Source: JBBQZP01 sp038207585
GTDB taxonomy: Bacteria > Pseudomonadota > Alphaproteobacteria > Rhodobacterales > Rhodobacteraceae
Assembly: GCA_038207585.1 (NCBI GenBank)
Contig: JBBQZP010000027.1
Coordinates: 1-62,827 of the forward strand
DNA: 62,827 nucleotides
Direction: 5' to 3'
Positions 56,015 to 62,827 of the stretch are shown one piece after another. The translations under genes and the position numbers were made by a program. Under the pieces are notes generated by a model. The model was not told the DNA's origin. It searched no databases and saw nothing but the letters and a program-made list of their open reading frames with translations. The first letter of the stretch is position 1; every line of letters begins with the position of its first letter.

Positions 56015-56356
56015 AATTGTTGTATAAATAATTCCTGACTGTTGTGTCAGTAGGACTTAAGTTGGAGGAGTGGCATTATCTTGCTCCATCCTTCCAAGAC
56101 AGAACGCGACCCGTTCGCATGCTTGCAGAGCGGCCCCGAAATGGTTTGCCCTTGCGGTGATCTTGCATGGCGTGGATCAATCGTCACGCGCGGCTCGCGT
56201 ATCGGTCAAAGATCGGAGTGTCTTGGCTGAAATTCAACAGATCGTGGTGTAGCGTCAGTTGCGCAACACGTCGCAGCCAAGCGCAAAATTTTTGGCGGGC
56301 GGTTTGGCGGGTATGCGGACAAAAGTGTGAAATTAATGAGCGATCTTAATGGCTAG
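56015..56356. other. no gene; transposon debris
   Basis: Multiple stops in all frames and no recognisable protein. Composition and position suggest remains of insertion sequences. Confidence 0.5.
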
Positions 56357-56617
56357 GTGGGTATGCGCCGCTTCACCCGCCTGACCAACGCATTCAGCAA
56401 GAAGGCGGAAAACCACGCTTACGCTGTGTCCCTGCACTTCATGCACTACAACTACTGCCGCACACACAAGACGCTGCGCATGACGACTGCTATGGCTGCT
56501 GGCCTCGTATCCAGCCCTTGGGAAGTTGAAGACCTTGTTGCCTTGGTCGAAGCGGCTGCGGTTGCGCCGAAAAAACGCGGCCCTTATGCACCTCGCAAAA
56601 AAGACAATTCAAACTGA
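56357..56617 (+). pseudogene. IS1-like transposase C-terminal fragment
   Basis: 86 codons ending ...HYNYCRTHKTLRMTTAMAAGL...ALVEAAA, the end of an IS1-type or related DDE transposase (RLTNAFSKK...ENH motif). The catalytic N-terminal part is absent. Confidence 0.75.
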
Positions 56618-56627
56618 CCCACTACCC

Positions 56628-56648
56628 AGGTTTGCGTGCCGATTGACA
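56628..56648 (+). mobile_element. IS21-type terminus, second copy
   Basis: Identical over 21 bases to 18244-18264, including TTTGCGTGCCGATTGACA, in the same orientation. It marks another IS21-like end with the rest of the element lost. Confidence 0.7.
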
Positions 56649-56658
56649 TTTTTATGGC

Positions 56659-56817
56659 AAACGGAAACAGGCCGCAGCAGAATTTCGGCGTGAAACGGTG
56701 CGGCTAGCGCTGACCAGCGGCAGGACGCGGCGGGAGGCTTACTCCCAGACCGGGGCCTCAACGAAGCAAGCGGAATCTTTCTTGTCACGGCTTCGCCGCG
56801 CGGAGATCGGCACCTAA
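56659..56817 (+). pseudogene. IS3-type OrfA fragment
   Basis: 52 codons without a proper start: AEFRRETVRLALTSGRTRREAYSQTGASTKQ..., the helix-turn-helix part of an IS3-family OrfA, ending in a stop at 56817. Confidence 0.6.
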
Positions 56818-57026
56818 CACCACATATCGGGGAAGTATCTTGGGGCGTATGCAGGCGAGATGGTTTGGCCGGAAGACAGTAGACTTATCGGTGACTGTGC
56901 ACAGTTTCAGGGCGCGATGACGCTATCTTTGGCCCAAAGAATTAGCCGGATGTGGAAAGGATACTGGCAAAAATGTTGCAAGTGACTTCCATTGTAGCTT
57001 ATCCGAACACTGAGTCCAATTTGCCC

Positions 57027-57173
57027 TTAGTGGCAGTGCACACGGCCAACCTTTTTCTCCATATGGCAACACTGACCGGGAGGAGAGCTTTTTCTGCAGC
57101 CGCCGCCGTGCGCGCTGGCCACATATGGAAGTGTCATTGCGCAAAAGAATGTGATAACGGCGAGATACTTCAT
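57027..57173 (-). CDS. small secreted His/Cys-rich protein
   Basis: 48 residues. ATG at 57173 with AGGAA 4 bases upstream. Residues 1-20 are a signal peptide (ALPYVASA-type cleavage). The mature part, HGGGCRKSSPPGQCCHMEKK...HCH, resembles short periplasmic proteins that end in HNxRKTGxYHCH-type motifs and may bind metal. Function unknown. Confidence 0.6.
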   Translation of the reverse strand: MKYLAVITFFCAMTLPYVASAHGGGCRKSSPPGQCCHMEKKVGRVHCH

Positions 57174-57279
57174 TTGATTTCCTAATTCGTTTGTCCACAC
57201 GCACCATGCTATGCTCACATTCGACACGTCAATCTGGAAATGCCGTCGAAATGGTTTGCAAAAATTTTCCATTGATTTG

Positions 57280-57693
57280 TCACTCAGCATGCCACGTCCA
57301 ATGATTTTCATCAATCAAGCTTCTTTGACGGAAATATGACGTCATTTGCCAGCGAAGCAGATAGTCATCAGACATCGTGGAATACTCGACGCCGAACCTT
57401 TTGGATGCCGTCCTAACTTGATATTCTATGGTTCCCTCAACACCATCACGGTCAACGATAATGACTTTAGGTTTCTTTCCAGTAAGCCAGCCCGAAAATT
57501 CTGCTTGTTGAGCGCTGTCCAAGGACGACCTTTTGTCCAGCCCGACCTCAATAACATGGGTCGCTGTTTCGCAGTCGATTTGAATGTAGTGTGCCCCTTC
57601 GTCGAGGTCGAAGTGGTGTCTGACCTCTGGCTCACCATCTAGGATGGCACAAATTATAGAGATGGCTTCGGCTTCATTCATCTCCGAGAACAC
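57280..57693 (-). CDS. hypothetical protein, 137 aa
   Basis: Acidic soluble protein; GTG at 57693 or ATG at 57681 are possible starts. Alternating hydrophobic strands (HYIQIDCETATHVIEVGLDKR, KPKVIIVDRDG) suggest a small alpha/beta fold. No family recognised. Lower GC than the chromosome, as expected for island cargo. Confidence 0.6.
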   Translation of the reverse strand: MFSEMNEAEAISIICAILDGEPEVRHHFDLDEGAHYIQIDCETATHVIEVGLDKRSSLDSAQQAEFSGWLTGKKPKVIIVDRDGVEGTIEYQVRTASKRFGVEYSTMSDDYLLRWQMTSYFRQRSLIDENHWTWHAE

Positions 57694-58046
57694 TTCTGCA
57701 ATGACAAACCATAGCGTCTTGCACTGTCCTTTGTTCCTTTCAAAAAGCGACGTTTTCGAAACAATTACAATGACTTACTTGCGCTTCGAGTAACGTTTAT
57801 GACCATCCGCTGGTCACTTATGTCTCGGCCTTCCTCACAGAGTATTCGCTCGGCTAGATCGCGACTTGACCGCGGGCCATTTTTTCTCAGTTCGCGTAGT
57901 AGGCACTGCCGCAGTTCATTCCGAGCAAAAGTTACCAGTCTTGCCTGCCGTTCCGCAAGATTTTCATCTTACCCTAGTGCAACTAGGACCCTATGCCAGA
58001 CTCAAACCGCTTCCTGTTACATGTCGTGTGACGTTGCCCCCAACTT
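57694..58046. other. gap with one gene fragment, otherwise empty
   Basis: Apart from the minus-strand fragment at 57765-57968 I see no gene or structured RNA here. Confidence 0.5.
57765..57968 (-). pseudogene. C-terminal fragment of an unknown helical protein
   Basis: 67 codons with no start codon and a normal stop: LVTFARNELRQCLLRELRKNGPRSSRDLAERILCEEGRDISDQRM has the look of a winged-helix region of a conserved protein, cut at its 5' end. Confidence 0.45.
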
Positions 58047-58462
58047 TTATCCAGCGTGAGCGCGACTCCGGGTCTGAGTTTTGCTCATTTGGGCGGGATG
58101 GGCAACGGGGGCTCGCGCGGAGCTTTGCGGATTGCGCAGCGTCAGACCCCGTTGCAGTGCGAAGGTGCGGGCAAACTCGGCTGGGGTCTGCCAGCCGAGG
58201 CGGGATTGGGGCCGTTCGGCGTTATAGTCCGTGCGCCAAGCGGCCAATGTTGCGCGGGCATCGTGCAGGGACGGGAACAGAGTTTCATTCAGCAACTCGT
58301 CCCGCAGGCGGCCGTTGTAGCTCTCGATAAAGGCATTCTGGGTCTGCTTTCCGGGTGCGATGTAGTGCCAGTCAAACTTGCGGTCATCCACGAACTTCAG
58401 GATCGCATTCGAGGTGAACTCGGTTCCATGTGTGCCAATCGCGCTGGACGTGATAACGGCCC
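58047..58462 (-). pseudogene. IS3-family OrfB C-terminal fragment
   Basis: Reads ...GTEFTSNAILKFVDDRKFDWHYIAPGKQTQNAFIESYNGRLRDELLNE..., the end of the rve integrase core with the catalytic Glu (FIESYNGRLRDE). The Asp normally before NGTEFTS is changed, and the N-terminal half is gone. Confidence 0.85.
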
Positions 58463-58476
58463 CACAGTTAACCGTG

Positions 58477-58496
58477 CAGTGGTATTTAATGAGGTA
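58477..58496 (+). promoter_or_regulatory. putative integrase arm-type site, right
   Basis: Matches the first 20 bases of 12940-12960 except for one base (GTGGTATT-TAATG-A-GGTAT). It sits 63 bases before attR in a very AT-rich tail. Confidence 0.55.
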
Positions 58497-58559
58497 TAAG
58501 ATTAAATTTTTAATTAAATATTAAAGTAAAACAAATACATAAGTAGAAAATTCTAAGGA

Positions 58560-58574
58560 CACCTCCTCCGCCAC
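58560..58574 (+). repeat. attR core
   Basis: Direct repeat of the tRNA-Ser 3' end at 12803-12817, CACCTCCTCCGCCAC. Marks the right end of the island. Chromosomal sequence resumes after it. Confidence 0.9.
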
Positions 58575-59022
58575 TTGCCCTTCTTGAACTGTTCTCCTCT
58601 CCCCAATGATGCCGGATTTTTCCGTTAAATTCGGGGGTTATAGGGATTTGGCTGAGCACTGACCCAGCTACTTTGCGCAAGATTTGGGTCTCTCGCGGGC
58701 GATGATCTCCAAAGCTAACGACTGCGCGTATTTAGTGTTTAGGCGTAAGGTATTGGTCTCAAATGTATATTATCGACGGTCAGAGTAGGCGTTTGGAAAG
58801 ACCGTCCGCTACCCGGCTGGAACTGGTATCGAAATTCCTACTTGATTTTTAAGTTTGGCGCATTGGTAAGGTGGTCGCGGAGGGCGGGAAGCGGACTATG
58901 ACAATCTTGCCTTGCTTCTCCAGAATACCGCGAGAGCTGCCATTTGCGCATTCTGGAGGGAACGGACTTGCACCGATTGCCGGGTAGGCGGTCAGGTCCA
59001 AGTCGAGCAACTTGAATCATGG
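58575..59022. other. chromosomal gap without recognisable gene
   Basis: No gene on either strand. Contains a short inverted repeat GACGGTC...GACCGTC (about 58774-58806). It would have followed tRNA-Ser directly before the island entered. Confidence 0.5.
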
Positions 59023-59814
59023 TCAATTCTGAAAGAATGCAGAAAGATCTTTTGCGACTTGCATTGGGGCTTCCCAATGCAGGTTATGGCCAAGCTCAGC
59101 ATAATGCAGATGTGACGCTCCGGGCAGGCTGGCAGCCAATCCGGCCTGATGCGACTTGTCAAAAATCGGATCTTTGTCACCGGACAGAATGAGCGTCGGC
59201 ACATGCACGCGACTTGCATCAAAAGAGAGATTGGCACTTTCAAGTGTTTGCAGGCAAGCCAGCCAATCCCGCCGGCGCATGTGGGCGGCAGATGCGACCA
59301 GCTTGGAAAGGAAATCGCTCGGGACTGGACGTTCACAATGGTGCCAGCTTTGAAAGAACGGATGATCGGTGCGCAATGGTGTTGGCAGCGCCATTATTTC
59401 AGCCGAGAGAGCGGCAAGCGATGCACCACGGGGCCGCAAGCTTCCAGACAGCAGGGCCAAACCTGATACCTTTTCCACTTCGATGCAGGCCAGCCGCAAT
59501 GCCACCAACGCGCCCAGGGAATGGCCAATAACACCTATATGCTCTATCTTCAGGGCAGCCAGAACGGCACGCATATCCCCCACCAATGCATCAAGTGACA
59601 TATCGTCAGCCCGAAATGACAGGCCGTGCCCACGCATGTCCGGGATCAAAAGCCGCCGATCGACCAAATGGGGGGCGATCAAGGCATAGCTTTCAGCGCA
59701 ATCGGTAAAGCCGTGAATCAACAGCAAAGGGGGACCGGAACCGGCAATCTCGCGCAAATTCAGGGAGCCTCCCGGCAGATCTATCTGCCGGGACAAGACT
59801 TGAAAGGCCTGCAC
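59023..59814 (-). CDS. alpha/beta-fold hydrolase
   Basis: 263 residues. LLLIHGFTDCAESY (oxyanion loop), Ser99 in VIGHSLGALVAL, LILSGDKDPIFD (Asp) and ELGHNLHWEAP (His) give the full triad. Typical of soluble esterase or epoxide/haloalkane-type hydrolases; substrate unknown. Starts 2 bases after the choX stop, so the two are co-transcribed, and a role with choline esters is possible. Confidence 0.9.
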   Translation of the reverse strand: MQAFQVLSRQIDLPGGSLNLREIAGSGPPLLLIHGFTDCAESYALIAPHLVDRRLLIPDMRGHGLSFRADDMSLDALVGDMRAVLAALKIEHIGVIGHSLGALVALRLACIEVEKVSGLALLSGSLRPRGASLAALSAEIMALPTPLRTDHPFFQSWHHCERPVPSDFLSKLVASAAHMRRRDWLACLQTLESANLSFDASRVHVPTLILSGDKDPIFDKSHQAGLAASLPGASHLHYAELGHNLHWEAPMQVAKDLSAFFQN

Positions 59815-59816
59815 GA

Positions 59817-60755
59817 TCAGAGTTGAAGTGCCGCGGTAACCGCTTCCAAACCGGGCTTGCCGTCAAGGGTTGTCACCCCGCTCAGCCATTCGGTCAGCAC
59901 GTCAGGATGTTTTTTCAGCACTTCCATAGCCGCTGCTGCCGAGTCCATACCGTCATTCGACATATAGCCCATGCCTTCACTTTCAAAGTCGATGCTGAAG
60001 CGAATGTTTTTCAAGAAGAGTCCCACATTCGGGCATTCGGCCAAATAACCCTTGCGGACCTGCGTGCTGACGGTCGCCGCGCCAAGATTTGGCCCATACT
60101 GTGCATCGCCACCGGTCAAATAGACCAAATCGAAGGCGGTGTTCATCGGGTGTGGTGCCCAAGCTTGAAACACGATGAAGCTTTGCTTTGCAACGCTGCG
60201 CTCAACCTGCGCAAGCATTCCCGCCTCAGAGCTTTCAACCACTTCCCAACCTTCTAAACCGAAAGCTGGGTCATTGATGACATCAAGCATCAATTGGTTT
60301 GAGCCGGGTTCGATCCCATACATTTTTTTGTCGAACTTGTCGGCAAACTTGGCCAGATCCTTGATGTCGCGCACGCCGGCTTCGGCAACGAAAGCAGGCA
60401 CACCAAATGTGTACTTCGCTCCCTCAAGGTTCACGTTTATGCGCTCGACCGACCCATCCGCCTCATAGGGTGAGGCGTAGATTTGCATAGCGGGATCCCA
60501 GTATCCAAGAAATGCGTCAAGCTCGCCATTTTTCATGGATTGATAGATGATCTCGATGCCCAGTAGGTCCGATTTGGTCTGATAACCCAGCGCATCGAGA
60601 ACAAGTTTGGCTGTCGCCGAAGTCAACGCAAGGTCATTCCAGCCCGGCTCAGCAAGCCGGACTTGGGCGCAGGACTCTGGATCATTTGCAAAAGCTGCAA
60701 CAGGTGCCGCCGCAAAGACAGCAAAGGCACAGGCGATCTTAGTGGTCGTCAACAT
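59817..60755 (-). CDS. choX: choline ABC transporter substrate-binding protein
   Basis: 312 residues. ATG at 60755 with AGGGGAA upstream, then a signal peptide. The mature protein has the OpuAC-type fold with CAQVRLAEPGWNDLALTSATAKLVLDALGY, YWDPAM and VFQAWAPHPMN motifs, whose aromatic residues form the choline box in ChoX. Normally choX is followed by choW and choV; here the next gene is a hydrolase. Divergent from betI. Confidence 0.9.
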   Translation of the reverse strand: MLTTTKIACAFAVFAAAPVAAFANDPESCAQVRLAEPGWNDLALTSATAKLVLDALGYQTKSDLLGIEIIYQSMKNGELDAFLGYWDPAMQIYASPYEADGSVERINVNLEGAKYTFGVPAFVAEAGVRDIKDLAKFADKFDKKMYGIEPGSNQLMLDVINDPAFGLEGWEVVESSEAGMLAQVERSVAKQSFIVFQAWAPHPMNTAFDLVYLTGGDAQYGPNLGAATVSTQVRKGYLAECPNVGLFLKNIRFSIDFESEGMGYMSNDGMDSAAAAMEVLKKHPDVLTEWLSGVTTLDGKPGLEAVTAALQL

Positions 60756-60832
60756 GAGAAATTCCCCTATTTGGCATACTGATCTCGATATTGACCCAGC
60801 GGACAATATTTAATCCAGTAAGTCAACTGTTG

Positions 60833-60852
60833 AATCTTTTGGTGAAAAGATT
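60833..60852. promoter_or_regulatory. perfect palindrome between choX and betI, likely BetI operator
   Basis: AATCTTTT-GGTG-AAAAGATT, 8-bp arms and a 4-base centre, 33 bases before betI. A TetR-type repressor such as BetI would be expected to bind such a site and control both divergent genes. Confidence 0.6.
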
Positions 60853-60884
60853 AACCAGCATTTGAGCGACAAAAGGATGAAACT

Positions 60885-61445
60885 GTGCGGGCGATCAGCG
60901 ACATCAGACGGCAAGAACTCCGCGCGGCAGCGTTCCGTGTGCTTCAACGGGAAGGCATTACGGGCACCACGTTGGAAAAAGTGGCGGCAGAAGCGGGCGC
61001 GTCAAAAGGGATTGTGCTGCATTATTTCCACTCGAAAGCCGAATTGTTCCAACAGGTTATGCGAGAGGCTAATCTGGTCTTGCGGGACCGGGTCATCGAA
61101 CGTCTTAACATGGCCCGCACACCCCGTGACAGGCTTCGGGCCGTGATCGAGGGCAACTTTGAACCGGACCTGTTTACCAGTCCGATTTGTCAGGCATGGC
61201 TTTCACTTTGTGCGGAAGTGCCTCGCGATGCAGCATTGGCGCGGATTCAAAGGGCAATCCACGCTAGGATGCATTCCAATCTGATGTCAGGCCTGCGCCC
61301 GTTGATGCCGGCCTCCGAAGCGAAAGAAAAAGCCCTTCAGATCAGTTGCCTGATAGACGGGATTTGGCTGCGGCTCGGCCTTGCACCGGAGTCAATCACG
61401 CGAGAGCAAGCTGTGGCGCAAGTGACAGCTATTCTGCCTAATTGA
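60885..61445 (+). CDS. betI: TetR-family choline-responsive repressor BetI
   Basis: 186 residues from GTG at 60885, with AAAAGGATG upstream. The N-terminal HTH (AAFRVLQREGITGTTLEKVAAEAGASKGIVLHYFHSKAELFQQ) is typical of BetI, as is the later FWLSLCAEV-like QAWLSLCAEV segment. It probably represses choX and itself until choline is present. No betA/betB lies beside it in this window. Confidence 0.88.
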   Translation: MRAISDIRRQELRAAAFRVLQREGITGTTLEKVAAEAGASKGIVLHYFHSKAELFQQVMREANLVLRDRVIERLNMARTPRDRLRAVIEGNFEPDLFTSPICQAWLSLCAEVPRDAALARIQRAIHARMHSNLMSGLRPLMPASEAKEKALQISCLIDGIWLRLGLAPESITREQAVAQVTAILPN

Positions 61446-61698
61446 AACGCCACGTTTGGCAAAAGTGGACGACCGGATCGAAGCAGACGCAGCTTCTGCA
61501 CATTGCCACTGTCGAAGGTCCGGTCAGGGCCGACTGCGTCGAAATTCGCAAGGTCGGCCTTGCTTTTGCAAAACTTCGACCCGCAGCAGCTTCAGCACGA
61601 TTTCCTCAGGCTGCTTGCGCTTTTCAGCTAACAGTTGGTCCTCCTGAACACGGATAACGATATCCCGAAAGATGGACCACTTCAGAGCGGGCAGTCCA

Positions 61699-62827
61699 TC
61701 ATCGTTTTCCTTCAGCCATGATCGCAGCCATCTGCGCTGTCAGATCCGCCTCAAAGCCTCCGAGGGTCTTGCGGACGCTGGTTAGGAAAGCCTCGTTCTC
61801 AAGGACTGGAATGGCCGGGTCGTAGTGCTCTGCTGCGATCAGCATGCTTTTGTGGTCCATTTCGCGGAAGGCGTCGACCATGCGCTCGGCCTGTGGGCGA
61901 GCATAACCAAGCGCTTCGATAGCCGAGCGCCCCATACGCATCGAACTGTCATAGGTCTCGCGGATGATGTCGCGGCAGCCCGCATGGTAAAGGTCATAGA
62001 CGTGGTTGCGATCAATCGCCCGGGCGATGATATGCACGCCAGGGTAATGGTGGCGCACGTATTTCGTCAGTTGCGTAATCTGGTCCCGGTCGTCGATGGC
62101 GATCACGAACAGTTTCGCATCGGCAATGCCCGCCGCATGCAGCAGATCGGGCCGAGTTGCATCGCCGTAATAGGCCTGCACATTGAAAGCCTTGAGCATC
62201 TCAAGTTGTTTGGCACTGAAGTCAATCACTGTCGGGGTAAAGCCACCCCCGCGCAGCAGGCGGCTGACCATACCGCCGACACGGCCGTGGCCCGCGATGA
62301 GTATCTCGCTGCGCGCATCAATGGTGTCCGTCTCGCGCCTGTCCGTCCGGGCAAAGCGGGGGGCGATGACGCGGTCGTAGAGGATGAACAGGGCCGGTGT
62401 CAGCAGCATGGACAGGGCCACGATCAGCAGCAGGCGGTCGGCCAGATCGCCCGGGATAACGGCGTTTGCAACAGTGAACGACAGCAGGACAAACCCGAAT
62501 TCGCCCGCCTGCGCCAGACCGAGGCTGAACAGAAATCGGTCCGATCCGCCCAGTCTGAAAACGACTGCAAGCGTGTAGAGAACAGCTGTTTTTAACGCCA
62601 TCAAGCCAAGCGTCAGGGCAAGAATAGTGAACAGGTTGTCGTAGAGCAGTGCAAAATTGATGCCAGCACCCACAGTCATGAAGAAGAGGCCCAGAAGCAG
62701 CCCCTTGAACGGGTCGATATCGCTTTCCAACTCGTGCCGGTATTCGCTGTTGGCCAGCACGACACCCGCAAGAAAGGTGCCGAGCGCGGGCGATAGCCCG
62801 ACGAGTGACATCAAAAGGGCAATCCCG
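61699..62827 (-). CDS. K+/H+ antiporter, KefB/KefC-like, 5' end missing
   Basis: The 376 codons present cover the last membrane helices of a CPA2-type antiporter (LGTFLAGVVLANSEYRHELESDIDPFKGLLLGLFFMTVG, LAQAGEFGFVL), then a TrkA-N/RCK domain starting at ILIAGHGRVGGMVSRLL with a GDATRPDLLHAAG motif. A C-terminal tail follows. Such proteins release potassium under electrophilic stress. The start lies beyond the right edge. Confidence 0.92.
   Translation of the reverse strand, partial: GIALLMSLVGLSPALGTFLAGVVLANSEYRHELESDIDPFKGLLLGLFFMTVGAGINFALLYDNLFTILALTLGLMALKTAVLYTLAVVFRLGGSDRFLFSLGLAQAGEFGFVLLSFTVANAVIPGDLADRLLLIVALSMLLTPALFILYDRVIAPRFARTDRRETDTIDARSEILIAGHGRVGGMVSRLLRGGGFTPTVIDFSAKQLEMLKAFNVQAYYGDATRPDLLHAAGIADAKLFVIAIDDRDQITQLTKYVRHHYPGVHIIARAIDRNHVYDLYHAGCRDIIRETYDSSMRMGRSAIEALGYARPQAERMVDAFREMDHKSMLIAAEHYDPAIPVLENEAFLTSVRKTLGGFEADLTAQMAAIMAEGKR

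Larger units (their letters stand above)
12818..58574. mobile_element. integrative genomic island in tRNA-Ser, about 45.8 kb
   Basis: Bounded by a 15-bp direct repeat of the tRNA 3' end, with a tyrosine integrase next to the tRNA, small HTH genes, a second integrase, and many IS fragments at both ends. The cargo is a 14-gene MoxR/vWA operon, a lipase-protease-STAND operon and an endolysin-like gene. No conjugation, capsid or replication genes are recognisable, so it appears non-self-transmissible. The second integrase suggests the island was built from more than one insertion. Confidence 0.88.

Noticed and set aside
57799..58059. Plus-strand open frame, 86 codons
   Set aside because: Overlaps a better minus-strand fragment, is Arg/Ser-rich, and has no ribosome site or similarity.
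61446..61698. Short open frames between betI and the antiporter
   Set aside because: No start signals or recognisable sequence; likely plain intergenic DNA.

Overview
The window is high-GC DNA from an alphaproteobacterium, most likely a member of the Rhodobacterales/Rhodobacteraceae. This rests on gene content and codon use, including an aa3 cytochrome oxidase subunit I next to lipB, a choX/betI choline pair, and RTX/Hint_2 protein remains. No rRNA is present to confirm it.

Left chromosomal flank (1-12802). It holds the start of ctaD, lipB, a secreted peptidoglycan-binding-domain protein, tRNA-Leu(GAG), a decayed RTX/Hint_2 gene and a DUF2314 lipoprotein-like or secreted protein. A tight seven-gene minus-strand operon follows: SPOR lipoprotein, D-Ala-D-Ala carboxypeptidase, tmk, holB, TatD-family nuclease, MBL hydrolase, AEC transporter. 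It ends at tRNA-Ser(TGA).

Genomic island (about 12818-58574). The last 15 bases of tRNA-Ser plus one flanking base recur as a direct repeat at 58560-58574, and a tyrosine integrase starts 147 bp from the tRNA. A second repeated motif, probably an integrase arm site, lies just inside both ends. From left to right the island carries: integrase 1 with small HTH genes; a strawberry-notch-like remnant that contains an overprinted ORF; integrase 2; IS debris and a MITE-like element; a 14-gene operon (19152-44932); an IS5-family element; a four-gene operon of lipase, trypsin-like protease, trypsin-like protease with a probable inactive STAND domain, and STAND ATPase (46010-54022); a peptidoglycan-degrading endolysin-like gene; then more IS debris.

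The 14-gene operon is the main candidate for an undescribed system. Its genes overlap or abut, mostly by ATGA junctions. It encodes two different MoxR-type AAA+ ATPases, a DUF58 protein, two membrane-anchored vWA proteins (three MIDAS motifs in total), several unrecognised soluble and membrane proteins, a 2757-residue membrane-anchored protein that looks like stacked beta-propellers with a C-terminal peptidoglycan-binding domain, a TerB-N-like protein and a small membrane protein. I infer an envelope-spanning machine with cytoplasmic AAA+/vWA chaperone-like parts and a large periplasmic part. A role in stress response or phage defence is suggested only by the TerB-N/vWA/MoxR kinship and by the island setting beside a STAND/protease cluster.

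Right flank (58575-62827). After about 450 bp without a gene come an alpha/beta hydrolase and choX on the minus strand, divergent betI with a perfect palindrome between them, and a K+/H+ antiporter (KefB/KefC-like) that runs off the end.
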